DNA from: Cladosporium sp. IMV 00045 | Lineage: Eukaryota; Ascomycota; Dothideomycetes; Cladosporiales; Cladosporiaceae | Direction of reading: 5' to 3' | NCBI GenBank assembly: GCA_001931905.2 | Contig: MSJI02000826.1 | Coordinates: 1-64,000, forward strand | DNA length: 64,000 nt | Part shown: in pieces, positions 43,793 through 54,697 of the stretch | Numbering within the stretch: the stretch's first letter is position 1 | Layout of the letters: every line of letters begins with the position of its first letter | Notes under the pieces: generated by a model | What the model was told of the DNA's origin: nothing | Database searches by the model: none | Seen by the model: the letters and a program-made list of their open reading frames with translations, nothing else | Program-made: the position numbers and the translations under genes

Positions 43793-46700
43793 TTAGCTCG
43801 CCTTCTCCCTCCTCGCGATGTAGTATGTCAGCAGGCCCAGACGACCCTCATCGACGCCTTTGTACTGGGTCCAGAATTGTGACTTGTCATCACCGAATCG
43901 CGCAAAGACCTCGCACGCCAATTCGACGTCTGCCTTTCGCACCTCGGCGTCGGCGTTCTCCAGGTAGCGAGCTGATGTTTGCGCGAGAGCAGACTCCATC
44001 TCAGGGGCGAGATCGATTTTGCGGGAGCGGGCAGCGACGAGCAGAGCGCGGAGGGTGCTCAGGGAAAGAGCGATCGCGCGGGATGAGGCGTCTTCTTCGC
44101 TCTGGGCTGAAGATGAAAGGTGCTCGACGACGGCTTCAATGCAAGCGGCGGGAGGGGCGATGTTGACGATCTCGTCCGTGGTACGCTCAATGTCGGAGAC
44201 GACGTTGCTCTCTGCCGTTGACCTTGTACCGATCACCGCGGTGAGTGCGTTCGAAAACCAGGCACCAGCGTACTTGCGCTGCAACGTGAGCAACGTCCGC
44301 AAGACACCGAGAGCCTGTGTCTTGAGGCCGGCGCTCTTGCTCGCAGGAAGCTGGTTGAGTCTGGCGTCTGTGGGGAAGCTGCGAATGTAGTCCAGCAACA
44401 CAGACATCAGCTCGTCATACTTGGCGCCATTGTCCCAGATGTCGAGCTGACATTTCGCGAGGTCTTGTACCCGACGGAAGCCGTGAGCATCGAGAGCGCG
44501 AGTGCGAATGCGTTCGATGCCCGATGTCAGCAGACGACGGTTTCTAAGCGCGTCTGAGCGGTCCTGTTCGGTTGCCGGAGACTGTGGCTCCGAAGGACGC
44601 CTCACTGGGCTACCAGCAGGACTGTGATGCGAAGCAACGGACTGTGTAGGGCTGTGGACGCGAACGTTCTCGTTCACAGGCAGCTCGCTGAGTACCCGAC
44701 GCTCGTCGGTAGCAGGGGTCTCCTCTCGGTCACTAGCAACGGGGTCCTCATAGATCTGCACCTCTGCGGGTTGTGGCGAGACGGATTTCACCGGGCTTCC
44801 ACGGCGTGATACAGGGCTTTTGCGTGAGACTTCCAGGAAGGGATCGCTTTGCTTTCGGCTGTGTGCAGAGCTCGGCCTATCGAGCTTCTCACGAGCCTCC
44901 TCGAACATGGACTTCAGAGGACTGCGGTAGTTGAGAGGTGACCCCTCTCGTTGGAGCGATCCCTCCCTTTGGGAGCGGCTGAGGTTAGGCATCACCATAG
45001 TGAAGTTATCGTCTTCCTCTGCCGGATTTGGTATTCCGCTGTCAACTGAGGTTGTCTTATCGAGAGCAGGGCGTGAGGACGAGAGAGCTGCGACACGTCT
45101 ATCCTGCCCGTAATGATCGCGTCCAGATGGCAATACCATGGTAAAGTCATCGTCGTCGAGAGAGCCTGACCGATCTTCGGCGGATGGGCCAACGCTGCCC
45201 TTGCTGGTAGGTCGAGAGTCTACGGCGTGCTTCGATGGGGGCGGAACACTTCGTCTAGCAATGTTAGGGCTGCCTTCTCGACTCCCTGCCGTTTGGGCAG
45301 CAGTCCTTGCGCGGTTCCTAGTTGCGCTTGACATTGGTACGGACGCCTTTGACGCCCCGGTGCCTTTTGGGGAGTTGTTAGACGGGGTTCCATTTGCGGG
45401 AGTTTCAGGCCTCAAAAGACGCTTGGAGGCGTAGGGGTCCGCGGTCTGAGGTCTGGCCATCTCAGGCCTTCGAGGCCTACGGACAGGGCCTGACATCAGT
45501 GAGCTACCCTTTGAGGATGATGCCGACGATGATGCATCCGCAGATGCGGTGGATGCGGTGGATGCCACTCTGTTTTCTGAGCGCAGCTTTGAAGGTCCGC
45601 GGCTCTGAGCACGGAGTTCAGGCTTGGACTTGGACGGTGACAGCGTTGCCATGGCAGAGTTGGGCCTCTCGGGCAAGTTTCTAGCAGCGCTCTTCGCCCT
45701 TCTCTGTTCAGCCATCATCTCCCTCAGCGTAGATCGTCCACCAGGTCGAGATGCATTAGAGGTGGTAGTGCTGCTAGTGCTGCCATGGAGAGCCGCGTTG
45801 GGATTGTTCGGGTCCTTCTCAAGCATACTGCGTGACTTGGGATCCAGTTTGTCAATGATGACGTTAGCCTTCTCCGGCCACACCTTGGCAAACATCCAGT
45901 ACACAGCTCTCATGCCTTCCTTAACCTTGGGGTTAGCATCGTCCAGACCCTTCTTGATGCACTTTTCAGCAAGATCCAAGCCACCTGAAGAAGCAAAGTG
46001 CTGCTTGTAGCCCGACTGCCTCTTGAGGATAGTTCTGAGCCAATCCACGGCGCATTGTCTCGTCGAGGCGTTCTTGTCCTGTGCTGCAGACCATATGTGC
46101 TGCATGAGGCGCACATTGTAAGTGCAATGCTGAAAGATCGCATCTGATGTATGCTTGCCGTTCTCAGCAGCGATGTGCTTTGTTGCAGAACTCATCTTGA
46201 TAAAGCTCTGTAGCAGAATCTCAACAGAAGAGTCCATTGCGGGCCCCAAAGTCTTCATGAGCTCTTGTATAAGCTGACAACCGTTGGTCGACATTGTCGT
46301 TCTCAACGAGTTGGCCACTTTGAGAACGCCGTCAATCAAACTTTTGATGCCGACCATAAACGCAGTGTGATAATCGGCTGGCGCATTCCCCTTCAACAGT
46401 CTCCTGACCTTCAATACTGATTTGTCTCTGGGCATCCAGTTATGTTCGGTCTCCTTGCCTTCGAAGTGTGGGAATATGTCGTGGAAAACATCGTTCAACT
46501 CGCGTTCTGTGTGCACGTAGATCGGATCCATAGGAACAGCTTCCACTGGGGGTGGCCTTGCGGCTTCGCTGTTGAGTGTTTCGGCAAAAGCAGTGGCATG
46601 ATCGACGGTTGGCAGACTGCGAGTTGACGCCTGCATGTCGGCATCGGGCTCCTGGACTGCCGCAGGAGCAGGACGGCTGTTTGTGCCGATCTGGTTCAAG

Positions 46701-47362
46701 ATGTGGCTCGCGATGCCGTGGCGCACCGAGTATGCCTTGAGTTGCTTGTTAAGGTCTGCCTTGGCGCGATCGCTCGCGGTGCTGAACAGGTCTATCAAGG
46801 CGTTTTTGGCCGCGTCGCGCACGTGTTCGTCCGCGTTCTCCAGGCATGCGACGATGGGACCGACGTAGCTCTTGAATGCCATGCCTTGTTCTTTGTTCAT
46901 TCGCACGACCCAGGACATGGCCGTCTCTTTTTGTCGATTGTGATTCCCGCCCAGAGCTTCTTCTCTAACAATGCGCTCGACATCCGCGCCCAGGTAAGGG
47001 TAGATGTCAGTGAGTGATTGACTTGCGCTCGCGCGCATAGTCTCCCTGAGATCGCCCAAGCGGTCTTGCAGGACAGGCAGCAGACGCGGTACGAGCTGCT
47101 GGATGCTGTTGCCGCTCGCATCCTGAATGCTGAGTCGTTTGATCAGGTGTCCGAGGGTAGAAAAAGCCGAGGCGGCGAGATGAGCGGATGTTTGTTGGGT
47201 GATGGCGAGCTTCAAGCACTCGAAGATGGTAGGCAGCGCGGTCTCCGGTACGCGATAGTGCTTGATGTCCGACTTGAGGCTGTTGAGCGCATTGATTTTT
47301 GAGTCCGAGTTGACTGCGGGTCGCTTGAGGTTGCTAAGCAAATTCGCTGCTTGTTGGTCCAT
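43793..47362 (-). CDS. CLASP-family microtubule-stabilising protein (Stu1/Cls1 orthologue)
   Basis: One exon, 1189 residues from ATG 47362. The N-terminal third is TOG/HEAT repeats: SAFSTLGHLIKRLSIQD, LLPVLQDRLGDLRETMRASA and ENADEHVRDAAKNALIDLFS fit the first array; KSLIDGVLKVANSLRTTMST and the following helices form a second (about 350-570). A long Ser/Arg/Pro-rich basic region follows, with SRPGGRSTLREMMAEQRRA and a SGIP motif, as in microtubule-binding linkers. The C-terminal 250 residues are again helical. The protein would bind spindle and cytoplasmic microtubules and promote rescue. The same frame runs open to 47734, but that sequence is Thr/His/Arg-rich with no family match and belongs to the upstream region, part of which is copied at 61.56 kb. 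Confidence 0.9.
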   Translation of the reverse strand: MDQQAANLLSNLKRPAVNSDSKINALNSLKSDIKHYRVPETALPTIFECLKLAITQQTSAHLAASAFSTLGHLIKRLSIQDASGNSIQQLVPRLLPVLQDRLGDLRETMRASASQSLTDIYPYLGADVERIVREEALGGNHNRQKETAMSWVVRMNKEQGMAFKSYVGPIVACLENADEHVRDAAKNALIDLFSTASDRAKADLNKQLKAYSVRHGIASHILNQIGTNSRPAPAAVQEPDADMQASTRSLPTVDHATAFAETLNSEAARPPPVEAVPMDPIYVHTERELNDVFHDIFPHFEGKETEHNWMPRDKSVLKVRRLLKGNAPADYHTAFMVGIKSLIDGVLKVANSLRTTMSTNGCQLIQELMKTLGPAMDSSVEILLQSFIKMSSATKHIAAENGKHTSDAIFQHCTYNVRLMQHIWSAAQDKNASTRQCAVDWLRTILKRQSGYKQHFASSGGLDLAEKCIKKGLDDANPKVKEGMRAVYWMFAKVWPEKANVIIDKLDPKSRSMLEKDPNNPNAALHGSTSSTTTSNASRPGGRSTLREMMAEQRRAKSAARNLPERPNSAMATLSPSKSKPELRAQSRGPSKLRSENRVASTASTASADASSSASSSKGSSLMSGPVRRPRRPEMARPQTADPYASKRLLRPETPANGTPSNNSPKGTGASKASVPMSSATRNRARTAAQTAGSREGSPNIARRSVPPPSKHAVDSRPTSKGSVGPSAEDRSGSLDDDDFTMVLPSGRDHYGQDRRVAALSSSRPALDKTTSVDSGIPNPAEEDDNFTMVMPNLSRSQREGSLQREGSPLNYRSPLKSMFEEAREKLDRPSSAHSRKQSDPFLEVSRKSPVSRRGSPVKSVSPQPAEVQIYEDPVASDREETPATDERRVLSELPVNENVRVHSPTQSVASHHSPAGSPVRRPSEPQSPATEQDRSDALRNRRLLTSGIERIRTRALDAHGFRRVQDLAKCQLDIWDNGAKYDELMSVLLDYIRSFPTDARLNQLPASKSAGLKTQALGVLRTLLTLQRKYAGAWFSNALTAVIGTRSTAESNVVSDIERTTDEIVNIAPPAACIEAVVEHLSSSAQSEEDASSRAIALSLSTLRALLVAARSRKIDLAPEMESALAQTSARYLENADAEVRKADVELACEVFARFGDDKSQFWTQYKGVDEGRLGLLTYYIARREKAS

Positions 47363-49261
47363 GGTTGCCACTGCCTGACTCTCGAGTGAGAGAGAAGGGG
47401 GCTTTGGTGATTCACGTTGCGGAGTGGAATGGGTGATGTGGTGGGTTGGCGCGATGTTAGCAAAGCATGTCACATGTGTTTGCAGTCGCAAAGAGTGGTG
47501 AGTGGACGGGCAGCGAGAGTGTTTAGCCTGACTCGCAGCGGTAGTTGTATTATGTGAGACGAGCGTGAAGCGTCCAAGCGTTGCCCGTTTGTTTCTGGTG
47601 GAGTCGGGTTGTTGTTTTGGTCGCGACGCAGCTGCACGGAGCAACGTCGAACCATGGACCGAGCCGCTCACGGCAGAATCACATGGAAGAAGACATGGGG
47701 TGCATATATGTCTAGTTCGTGATATCCAATACATCTGCCACTTCTTGCTGGATTGACAGTCTACTCATCGGAAACCCACTAAGTCTCTTCGTAGGAAGCC
47801 ACAACCAGCAGCACAACGTGGATGCATAGACTTGAAGAAACGTGGTTGATTGGGAAACTCTGCTTTGCCGCGACAAGAATACGCTTCCCTGTCATTTACC
47901 GAACTTTGCTTCGATTCCTTTCGACTTGCAGGATCAGGATGAATAGTCAAAATACAGCACATGGCTCTCTACAACCTCCATGATTGCAGCCCGACTTCAA
48001 AATAGCTGGGCAACTGTTAGGGCGTTTAATGCCCAATCGAATCCTGACAAACAGCAACACGCGAGTCCCGCACTCAGAAGGAAGACGCGTAACTTGAAGG
48101 AAAATCGACATAGCAGCTCATATGAGAAGGATCTCGCTCAGCTGTCCCCTGCTCGCCAAACCTGAAAGTGTTGGAATTTCCCAACTATTCAAATATTGGG
48201 GATCCGCACGATGACGGCGATATCGACAGTTCTGTTAAAGCTATACCCAGGGTCGGGTATCTATCGTGAATAGCCCTGCTGGTTTTCACTACCTTGTGTG
48301 CTTCCTCCTCAATCAACGCGCTCTAACAAAGCAGCTCAGGCCCAGCAGAGCTCTACATAGTTAGCGCAGCTATCCTTTTATTCGGTAACAGTTTTCACAG
48401 ATAGCCAATCCGACTCTATCGACTCGAGCTGGCGCATGATCCCAGTGAACCCCTCGTCTTCATTCAGCTGCATGCGTCGCGATTAGCTATGATTGACGTG
48501 AATCAAAGCGGCATGGAATGTTTACTGCTCTGCCTCACTCATATAGCTGCTTAGATTCATCTCTCGCTAGTTCTCAGGCCCGAAGATAAGACTGATATGC
48601 TAGGTAAGCAACTTTGTCTATCAGGGATCCTTTAAGCTGGGAAGCGTCTTGATGGCCGGCAGTCAGCCATACAAGCTAATTGATCTGATGCAGGCAGATG
48701 AGGAGCACCGGGTAGAGGTTTTGATTGCGTCGAGAGAACATCCCAAGCAGGCGAGCATACATGATTTCCCTCGCAATTTTAGCAAACATGAATGCATCAC
48801 CTCAAGGCGGGCCATCTTTTACACCTCAGAGCACTCATTGCAGCGCTCCAGATGCAAAGCATTCGTGCAAAAGATGTATTGATACCAATCACGCTGTGAC
48901 CAATATACAAACCGATATCCTCATATCGAAATGAGTTCATAACGTTGGATTGCTTTCGATATTGAACTACACAAGAGACGGTCACGTGGCTGCTCTCAAA
49001 TCAAACTTCGGCAAAGCGGCCCGAGCCATATGCGGAATTAGCGCGGGGCCTGTCCAGTTTGGAGAGAGATAGATGAGTCGACGTGATCGAAATTCACAGC
49101 AAGATCAAAGCGAGATTGAACATCACGCACACTCGGCTTCAACACCAACAAATCCCCTCAAAACGACCACAGATTCTCTCCTATAGCCAGGAGGCGCCCT
49201 TCGAGCTTTCAAAAAGCACCCTTCCGCGAGCCTAGCTCCGCCCACATCGAAAGCCGCCAAC
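47363..49261. other. Divergent intergenic region between CLASP and eIF2-alpha genes
   Basis: About 1.9 kb holding both promoters. The first half (47480-48150) is a copied segment, listed separately. From 48165 to 49200 I see no gene, RNA or tandem repeat; the short open frame 48649-48882 has no supporting features. Confidence 0.5.
47480..48150 (+). repeat. Segment duplicated at 61557-62215 (source-side copy)
   Basis: From TTGCAGTCGCAAAGAG at 47480 the sequence can be aligned in the same orientation to 61557 onward. The first 210 bp differ at about one site; the remainder is roughly 85% alike by eye with small indels, ending near ATCTCGCTCAGCTG. It spans the CLASP upstream region. Confidence 0.85.
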
Positions 49262-50197
49262 ATGTCTCTCACCAACTGCCGCTTCTACGAGGAGAAATTC
49301 CCCGAAATCGACTCGTTCGTCATGGTCAACGTCAAGCAGATCGCCGAGATGGGCGCATACGTCAAGCTGCTCGAGTACGACAACATTGACGGCATGATTC
49401 TGCTTTCCGAACTTTCGCGCAGACGTATTCGCTCCATTCAGAAACTCATCCGCGTGGGCCGCAACGAGGTCGTGGTCGTGCTGCGTGTGGACAAGGAGAA
49501 GGGCTACATTGACCTGAGCAAGCGCCGCGTCAGCCCGGAGGACATCGTCAAGTGCGAGGAGCGGTACAACAAGAGCAAGATGGTGCACAGCATCATGCGA
49601 CACGTGGCGGAGAAGTGCAACACGCCGATCGAAGAGCTGTACCAGGAAATCGGCTGGCCTCTCAACAGAAAGTACGGCCACGCCGTCGACGCTTTCAAGC
49701 TGAGCATCACCAACCCAGACGTCTGGAGCGAGGTCAACTTCAAGTCCGACGCCATCAAGGAGGAGCTGCAGGGCTACATCAGCAAGCGCCTGACGCCGCA
49801 GCCGACCAAGGTTCGCGCGGACGTCGAGGTGACGTGCTTCGGTTACGACGGCATCGACGCCGTCAAGACGGCCCTGCGCGTGGCCGAGTCCAAGAACACC
49901 GCCGACACCCAGGTCAAGGTCAGACTCGTCTCGCCTCCCCTGTACGTCCTGACCAGCCAGACGCTCGACAAGCAGATCGGCATTGAGGTGCTGGAGCAGG
50001 CCATCAAGGACATCGACAGCTCGATCCGCGGCGCCGGCGGCATGTGCACGGTCAAGATGGCTCCCAAGGCTGTCACTGAGAACGACGACGCCGAGCTGCA
50101 GGCTCTCATGGACAAGAAGGAGCGCGAGAACCAGGAGGTCAGCGGTGACGAGGACGACAGCGAGAGCGACGAGGGTGTCGTTGCCGCCAACAACTAA
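49262..50197 (+). CDS. SUI2: Translation initiation factor eIF2 subunit alpha
   Basis: One exon, 311 residues. It starts MSLTNCRFYEEKFPEID, typical of the family. The S1-type RNA-binding domain (MVNVKQIAEMGAYVKLLEYD) ends with SELSRRRIRS, where Ser52 (Ser51 without Met) is the phosphorylation site for Gcn2-type kinases. DLSKRRVSPED and the helical domain follow, then the alpha/beta domain (DVEVTCFGYDGIDAVKTAL) that contacts the gamma subunit. The C-terminal tail is acidic (GDEDDSESDEG). It forms eIF2 with beta and gamma and delivers initiator Met-tRNA to the 40S subunit. High GC at third positions suggests strong expression. No oddities seen. Confidence 0.97.
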   Translation: MSLTNCRFYEEKFPEIDSFVMVNVKQIAEMGAYVKLLEYDNIDGMILLSELSRRRIRSIQKLIRVGRNEVVVVLRVDKEKGYIDLSKRRVSPEDIVKCEERYNKSKMVHSIMRHVAEKCNTPIEELYQEIGWPLNRKYGHAVDAFKLSITNPDVWSEVNFKSDAIKEELQGYISKRLTPQPTKVRADVEVTCFGYDGIDAVKTALRVAESKNTADTQVKVRLVSPPLYVLTSQTLDKQIGIEVLEQAIKDIDSSIRGAGGMCTVKMAPKAVTENDDAELQALMDKKERENQEVSGDEDDSESDEGVVAANN

Positions 50198-50610
50198 GGA
50201 TGTTGTCTTTTTTACTGCAAAATTGGTTGGTCGCTTTGCTGCGCAGCGAAAGAAAGAAATGGAACCATGATATGATGTGTGAAATGTAGACGGACGGCAT
50301 TTCTGGCGTCTGGCGTTGCGAGCATTGAGGATATAGCTCGCAGAATTTCAGGTCGACTAAAAAAGCATGCAACGGCTGGCCTGGCTAGAAATGTATTCAA
50401 GGAAGCATGCGCTGGCGGCGTCTTTCTCTTTTTGCCCTCTTCCGTTTCTCCTCTCAGAGCCAGGGTCAAGAACGGAAAATGTAATAAGAAGACTTGCTTT
50501 TGCTACGCGAATAGACAGGTTTTTTTTGGGGGGTATCACGAAAAAAGTAAACCAAAGCGAAATTTTACAAACCAAACAACACAAAAAGCCCGTAGCTCTT
50601 CTTTCTCATC
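50198..50610. other. Intergenic, convergent 3' ends
   Basis: 413 bp between the 3' ends of the eIF2-alpha and Eaf7 genes. T-run (ggttttttttgggg) near 50520; no gene seen. Confidence 0.5.
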
Positions 50611-51698
50611 TCATCTTTTCCGCCCTCTCCCTCTTGCATTGCTTGCGCCCCTGGCAGGCCTCCCTCTCGTCCTCCCGCTCCTACTCGATTTGGGAGCTGG
50701 CGTATTCTCTTCACTGCCCTCCTCTTCTTCCTCCTCGCTGCTCTGCTCATCTTGGTCCTCGTCCTCATCTTCATCTCCTCCCTCCTCGTCTTCATCTTCC
50801 CCACTCTCATCACCACTCTCCCTCTCCTCACTCTCCTCTCCCTCTCCATCCTCATCCTCATCCTCCTGCTCAGCCGCCTGCCTCGTCGACCTCCTCCTAT
50901 TCGCCACCGGCGCCTGCGCCCCGGCCTTAGCACTCGTACTCCCCTTCGGCCTACCCCTCCCCCTCTTCGCAGTCGCAGGCGGCGTGTCCTCCACCTCCGG
51001 CTCGCCAGCGGGCTCCTCACTCGGCGCACTCGCGCGCAAAGCCCTGACGTACCCCAACGGCGCCTCGCGATCCATATTCACCTCCGGCAGCGCGGCGGGA
51101 CTCTCGCTGGCGTCTCTGCGCTCTTTGTCGCCGGGGAAGCGCCGCTTCCACGCCAGGTCTTCGATGAACTCGTCGTCTTCCGGCAGGCTGAAGGGCTGCG
51201 TGTGGACTATGTTGTCGGCGAGGCTGTACACGTCTGTGTCGGGCGCGTCGGCGTCGGCGGCGGAGTCTGAGTCCGAGCCGGAGAGGTCGCTGAGCTGGCG
51301 CGCGTCTTCGCGCTCGTCTAGAGATTCAAGGTCGTAGAGTGTGTGCAGTTTGCGCCAGAGTCCCGGGATGCTCGTGTGGGGTGCTTTGGGGTGGATGTAG
51401 CGGTTGTCGAGGAGGTATTGCCGGATTTGGAGCATGCGGAAGTGTTTGTGGATGCCTGGATGGGTGTTAGAGAGTTTTCGTAGAGGGGGAAATGCGTGAA
51501 GGGGAATTTCCTACCAGTGGGTTTCCACTTAATGACTGCTTTGAAGAGGCCAATGGCTTCTTCGTCCGTCCATGGGTCGTTCAACAGGTCTTCTTCGGTT
51601 TTGCTGGGGGATTGCGCGGCGGGGGTGGGAGTTTTGTGCTGGTCGGTCGCGGCGGGTGAGGTCGCTTGGGAGACGCGGGCGCGCTTTTTGGGGGGCAT
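50611..51698 (-). CDS. EAF7: NuA4 histone acetyltransferase subunit Eaf7 (CT20 family)
   Basis: Exons 51698-51515 and 51455-50611 (59-bp intron) give 342 residues. The CT20/Eaf7 domain covers about residues 35-110: WTDEEAIGLFKAVIKWKPTG joined across the intron to IHKHFRMLQIRQYL, then IPGLWRKLHTLYDLESLDER. Downstream are EFIEDLAWKRRF, an AT-hook-like KRGRGRPKGS and a very long Asp/Glu-rich tract followed by an Arg/Gly-rich C-terminus. Eaf7 is a subunit of the NuA4 acetyltransferase and of the Eaf3-Eaf5-Eaf7 module, working with transcribed chromatin. The acidic tract makes the coding DNA highly repetitive and opens long meaningless frames on the other strand. Confidence 0.9.
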
Positions 51699-52300
51699 TT
51701 TGGGAGCGCTTGATGTAGCGATCAATGGGTTTGGAATATTTCAAGATGTTTGGCAGAGTGGTGGTTGTTCGCTTTGACATGTGACTGGGTCTTGCTTGGA
51801 GCTAGCTTTCGTTTCAAGGTTCGGCCCTCCGCGGGCGCCAATGTGGCATGATGGCATTGGTGCTGTGAGCTGCAGAAGAGACGATAACGACATGTCGCGA
51901 GCATGCCCAATTGATAGGAATCGTCATGAGAATAGAGTAGTCGCAGTACATATCAGTCACCAAGCACATTGTAATTCTAATAAAACCAATTTCCTTCACG
52001 CAGAAAAGCTTATCCATTCACAGACATTGATGGATCGTGGCAAGACATTTGATTGAAGCAAGCCCTAAAGTTCCCCGCTTCCAACCTCTTTGCATTGCCA
52101 GGTCCTGCACGAGGCGCAGGCGCGATCAGATCAAGGAAATGTGTGAGGCGGTGTCTGCTCTCTTCCACCTTGTCTTCCACAAGTGTTTTGCTCTACTGGC
52201 AAGACTACCTAACAACATTCATTCCTAAATCGCCACCTCATTCCATCACCTAAGACAATCATCCCATCTCCTAAGCACATTGCCTGCTCAGCTGCCCAGG
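51699..52300. promoter_or_regulatory. Divergent promoter between Eaf7 and Yvc1 genes
   Basis: 602 bp with no gene of its own. No clear TATA box or known site; the last part before 52301 is C/A-rich leader. Confidence 0.45.
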
Positions 52301-54444
52301 ATGGTTCGCTGGGGAAAGTGGGTCATGCCATTGAGAAGATGAGCTTGTCCGACACGCCTGCTAATCAATCGTAACACAAACAGGCTCTTCGGCTGGGACG
52401 CTCGTGACCGCAGGAGTATTCAAGATGAGATCCAGGCCTTGCTCCCTTCTCACCGCGACGACACCATCCCGTCCGCCATCCCCGCCAGAGATGTCACTCT
52501 TATCGCCCTCCGCCTGAAGCTCCAGCTGGAAACTGTGATTCCCTGCGAACTGCCCGAAGAGCGCGTCACGGCAGCTCACAGCAATGTCATCACCGACGCC
52601 GTGGTGGCGACCTCGAAATCCGCCGGCAAGCTTAGCAACAAGGACTACTCGTCATGCGTCGTCTTCTGCCTGCTCGTCGTCAAGAAATGGTTCAAGCGCC
52701 AGGCCATGCTGGAGCTTTGGGACTCGGAGCTGCACGACCTCCGCGCCGAGGCCTGCGAAGTGATTGCCAAGAAGATCATCGAGGATGAAGATGATATGAC
52801 CTACCTTATGCAGGATGTCTTGCTCAAGCGCTACAGCATCGTGGTCGACGGCGAAGACACTAAGCCTGTCAATGTCGTCGAAAAGGCGGTTGACTTGCAT
52901 GCTGTGCGTGTCATTGGCAGCTCTGGGTACCAGAAATGTGTTGCGTATCTCTGGCGTGGCTGGGTAAGTGCGAAGGAAATAATCCCATGTTCTTTGATAC
53001 AGTCTGTTAACTTGCGCCCTTTGCTTTGTACAGCTCGTGCAGGATGATGACGACCCAAGCCGCTTCGTCGATTACAAAAAAAAAGCCAACACCGATTACT
53101 GGAGCCACTTCGACCCGGACCGCATGCGCGTTCCTCTGTACCAGAATGCAGTGCAGATCGCACTGAGTCTCATCTTCCTCGGCCTCTACACCGGCGCTAT
53201 CAACACCATCAACCCTGAGGGTGACCTCGACATTGTTGAGATTCTCCTGTATATCTTCACACTGGGCTTTGTCTGCGACGAGGCGTCCAAGTTCTGGAAG
53301 GTGGGTAGGTACTACATAGGATTCTGGAACGTTCTTAACTGCACGCTCTACGCCCTCCTCACGGTCAGCTTCGTCACCCGTATTATCGCTCTGGCCCATC
53401 CGGTCGATAATCCTATCAGACTGCACTACAACGAGCTCAGCTATGATTTCTTGGCTTTCAGTGCACCCATGTTCTGGATGCGTTTGTTGCTTTACCTCGA
53501 TGGGTTCCGTTTCTTTGGTGCCATGCTTGTTGTGCTCAAGGTACGGTGTCGTCTACCTGTAGCTGAAGAACTACATTACTGACCAAAATGCAGGTCATGA
53601 TGAAAGAGTCTCTCATCTTCTTCGCCTTGCTTATCGTCGTCCTCATTGGCTTCCTCCAAGCTTTCATCGGCATGGACTCGGCGGACGATAACGCCGTGAC
53701 CGCCGTCGGATTCATCACAACTCAAATGGTATGCCGTCGTGCACTTCCCTTGCCACCTCTATCGCCCCACTAACACAATCTCCCCAGTTGAACGCCATAA
53801 TGGGCTCTCCCGAATTCGACCAATGGGACCGCTTCGCGCCTCCTTTCGGCCTGATCCTCTACTACATCTACAACTTCATCATTATCGTCATCCTCCTCAA
53901 CGTGCTGATCGCCCTCTACAACTCCGCCTACGAAGACGTAACCGACAACGCGATCGACGAGTACCTCGCGCTCTTCAGCCAGAAAACACTCCAGTTCGTG
54001 CGCGCCCCCGACGAGAACGTGTTCATCGCGCCCTTCAACCTGGTCGAAATGGTCTGCCTCGTCCTGCCCTTCGAGTGGTGGATGAGCAAGAAGCAGTACG
54101 CGCGCCTGAACGACTACGTCATGGGCATCATCTACTCGCCGCTGCTGCTCGTCACGGCTTATCTGGAAACCCGCACCGCGAGGAGCGTGCGCTTCAATCG
54201 CAGGCGCAACGAGGCTGATGACGACACGATTGAGGAGTGGGAGCAGTTGGCCGACGAGCTGGACGTTGAGGGCAGCGGGTGGGGCAAGAAGGTGCAGGAT
54301 ACGGCACCGAATGTCGTCACGGATGCGGCGCTGGTGGAGCTCAAGGAGTTGAAGGAGGATGTGAAGGAGTTGAAGGCGTTGTTGAGGGGGTCGCAGGGGG
54401 TGAATGGGCACCAGAATGGAAATGGGAATGGGGCTGAGGAGTGA
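52301..54444 (+). CDS. YVC1: Vacuolar TRP-type calcium channel
   Basis: Exons 52301-52317, 52384-52963, 53034-53540, 53594-53728 and 53788-54444 give 631 residues. The tiny first exon (MVRWGK) was placed by its GTGGGT donor and by frame. The N-terminal cytosolic half contains VVKKWFKRQAMLELWDSELH; membrane segments follow (LSLIFLGLYTGAINTI, VEILLYIFTLGFVCDEASKF, LLTVSFVTRIIALAHP, SLIFFALLIVVLIGFLQAFI), then the pore region MDSADDNAVTAVGFITTQM and the last segment ILYYIYNFIIIVILLNVLIALYNSAY. The tail holds acidic residues that sense calcium in yeast Yvc1 and a C-terminal coiled coil (LVELKELKEDVKELKALL). The channel releases Ca2+ from the vacuole under osmotic stress. Intron phases are all consistent. 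Confidence 0.9.
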
Positions 54445-54697
54445 GTGACTGTGGTGAGTTGATGGGATGTGAGTGGGATTTTGGAGAATAAGATTGCTGT
54501 GGAAAGAGCATTAGGCTCAACCGGGGTATTTTGGGTTTTGCGTGATCGGAAGGCGTGTAAAGTCACGAGTGTGTTAATTACGGAGATCTTTTGTATACTC
54601 AAATCTCTCCTGAATCACGAATCCCACCTCCCTCTTCAACGTGTAGGATTGCACTTGCCACCAGCCATCAAGTCGTCCAAGCTCAGCTCACTCACCT

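Noticed and set aside
47363..47734. Extending CLASP to the upstream start at 47734
   Set aside because: The extra 124 residues are Thr/His/Arg-rich with no family match, and most of this DNA recurs at 61.56 kb without CLASP coding sequence, so it is upstream sequence.
50752..51270. Leu/Ser/Pro-rich plus-strand frames over the Eaf7 gene
   Set aside because: Reverse complement of the Glu/Asp-rich Eaf7 coding tract; repetitive codons leave all frames open.
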